From NCBI RefSeq assembly GCF_905397395.1, contig NZ_CAJPVH010000015.1, positions 1 to 64,000 of the forward strand: DNA of 64,000 nucleotides, in the 5' to 3' direction. The DNA comes from Cupriavidus campinensis. Its GTDB lineage: Bacteria > Pseudomonadota > Gammaproteobacteria > Burkholderiales > Burkholderiaceae. Under the pieces are notes generated by a model that saw only the letters and a program-made list of their open reading frames with translations, made no database searches and was not told the DNA's origin. Numbering within the stretch: position 1 is the stretch's first letter; each line of letters opens with the position of its first letter. This document shows, in pieces, positions 63,123-64,000 of this stretch. The translations under genes and the position numbers were made by a program.

Positions 63123-64000
63123 CTATTCGGCCATGTAGATCGTTTCGCGCACCAGCGGATATACCTGCGCCTCCCAGTGCCTGCCGTTGAACACGCCGTA
63201 GTGCCCCACACCGGTCTGGATGTGATGCATGCGCATGTAGGGGCGCACGTTCGTACACAGGTCCTGCGCCGCCATGGTCTGGCCGATGGCGCAGATGTCG
63301 TCGCGCTCGCCCTCCACGGTGAGCAGCGCCGTGCGGCGGATGGCCTGCGTGGCCACGCGGCGGCCGGCTACGTCGAGCAGGCCCTGCGCGAGCAGAAATC
63401 GCTGGAATACGAGGCTCACGGTCTCGAGGTAGAACTCGGCCGTGAGGTCCATGGTGGCGAAGTACTCGGCGTAGAAGGTCTGGATGGCATCGGCCTTGTC
63501 GTGCTCGCCGCGTGCGCGCAGGTCGTAGAGGTCGCGCAGGGCTTGCTCGTGGCGCTCCCGGTTCATGCTCATGAACGCGATCAACTGCACGAAGCCCGGA
63601 TACACGCGACGCGTGGCGCCCGGAAAGCGCCACGGCACGTAGCCGATCAGTGTCGATTCGAACCACTCGATGGGCCGGCTCATGGCCAGCTCGTTGACCT
63701 TGGTCGGATTCACGCGTGCGTCGATCGGGCCAGCCATCAGCGTCAGGCTCGGCGGCTGCGCCGGGTCGCCGTCCTCGGCCATCAGCGCCACCGCCGCCAG
63801 CGCTGCCACGGTGGGCTGGCACACGGCCATCAGGTGGGTATGGCCGCCCAGCGCGTGCAGGAAGGTGATCAGGTGCTGCACGTATTCATCGAAGCCAAAC
63901 CGTCCGTACAGCACCGGGACGTCGCGCGGGTTGTGCCAGTCCGTAATGTAGACGTCATGGTCGCGGAGCATGGTTTCCACCGTGCCGCGCAGCAGCGTGG
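63123..64000 (-). CDS. phaZ: Intracellular polyhydroxyalkanoate depolymerase (partial, 5' end beyond window)
   Basis: The visible 292 or so residues form the C-terminal two thirds of an intracellular PHB depolymerase, which degrades storage granules. The frame is open to the window end (TLLRGTMETM before an internal Met at 63980), so the true start lies past 64000. Markers are YITDWHNPRDVP, the nucleophile elbow AVCQPTVAAL, where Cys replaces the usual lipase Ser as in Cupriavidus PhaZ1, and a late TGVGHYGVF with the catalytic His. The conserved Asp lies in between (VEGERDDI). Confidence 0.92.
   Translation of the reverse strand, partial: TLLRGTVETMLRDHDVYITDWHNPRDVPVLYGRFGFDEYVQHLITFLHALGGHTHLMAVCQPTVAALAAVALMAEDGDPAQPPSLTLMAGPIDARVNPTKVNELAMSRPIEWFESTLIGYVPWRFPGATRRVYPGFVQLIAFMSMNRERHEQALRDLYDLRARGEHDKADAIQTFYAEYFATMDLTAEFYLETVSLVFQRFLLAQGLLDVAGRRVATQAIRRTALLTVEGERDDICAIGQTMAAQDLCTNVRPYMRMHHIQTGVGHYGVFNGRHWEAQVYPLVRETIYMAE

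Overview
The window is a high-G+C chromosomal segment whose gene content points to a beta-proteobacterium of the Burkholderiaceae, most like Cupriavidus/Ralstonia. The pointers are the fused hemD-hemX gene, the yqgE-ruvX-pyrR-pyrB-pyrC' run, a MarR-type EPS regulator, a cysteine-type intracellular PHB depolymerase, and a DUF5594-like gene. This is inferred from gene content; no database search was possible. No insertion sequence, prophage or CRISPR array was seen.

Layout. (1) 1-2.4 kb: a visibly more A+T-rich accessory island on the minus strand, with a PAAR-domain putative type VI effector followed by two tandem-duplicated, membrane-anchored small proteins that look like cognate immunity genes. 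(2) 2.5-5 kb: dctQM subunits of a TRAP transporter without a receptor gene. (3) 5.2-22.4 kb: housekeeping genes: argH and ppc on the minus strand; hemC, hemDX, hemY; convergent phr photolyase; rsuA; yqgE-ruvX-pyrR-pyrB-pyrC'-plsC; apaH. (4) 22.6-28.2 kb, plus strand: rfbBDAC (dTDP-L-rhamnose), a WecA-like initiating transferase and a short Wzz-like protein. (5) 28.2-41.9 kb, minus strand and convergent with region 4: a long polysaccharide operon reading MarR-EPS regulator, GNAT acetyltransferase, two DegT-family proteins (one lacking the PLP lysine), Wzx, CapE-like 4,6-dehydratase, glycosyltransferases, EpsG-like Wzy, a Gtr-like three-gene set, and a zinc-ribbon methyltransferase. (6) 42.1-48.1 kb, minus strand: a second compact polysaccharide operon (three GT4 enzymes, a second flippase, a WbaP/WcaJ-type initiating transferase) behind a promoter with three copies of a 9-base direct repeat. 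(7) 48.2-54.3 kb, plus strand: phosphomannomutase/phosphoglucomutase, waaC, waaA, a META-DUF4377 lipoprotein and a WaaL-type O-antigen ligase. (8) 54.3-64 kb: tolC-like gene, rhodanese, Pcm family, TetR; YkgJ-like and DUF1439 proteins; uppP; trmB; tRNA-Gly(CCC); DUF5594-like; aldose 1-epimerase; cupin; and the 3' part of phaZ, cut by the window edge.

The surface-polysaccharide genes form one functional story. Regions 4 and 5 together could make an undecaprenyl-linked, rhamnose-containing repeat unit through a Wzx/Wzy route. Region 6 could start a second glycan with its own initiating enzyme and flippase. Region 7 supplies hexose phosphates and the lipid A-core parts, plus a ligase that could attach O-antigen. 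uppP recycles the carrier lipid.

The items most worth checking are the PAAR effector with a caspase/CHAT-like His/Cys pattern and its duplicated partners, the Arg-for-Lys DegT protein beside its intact paralogue, the CapE + aminotransferase + acetyltransferase combination without CapF/CapG, the Gtr-like triad, the triple direct repeat at the second operon's promoter, and the noncatalytic dihydroorotase.
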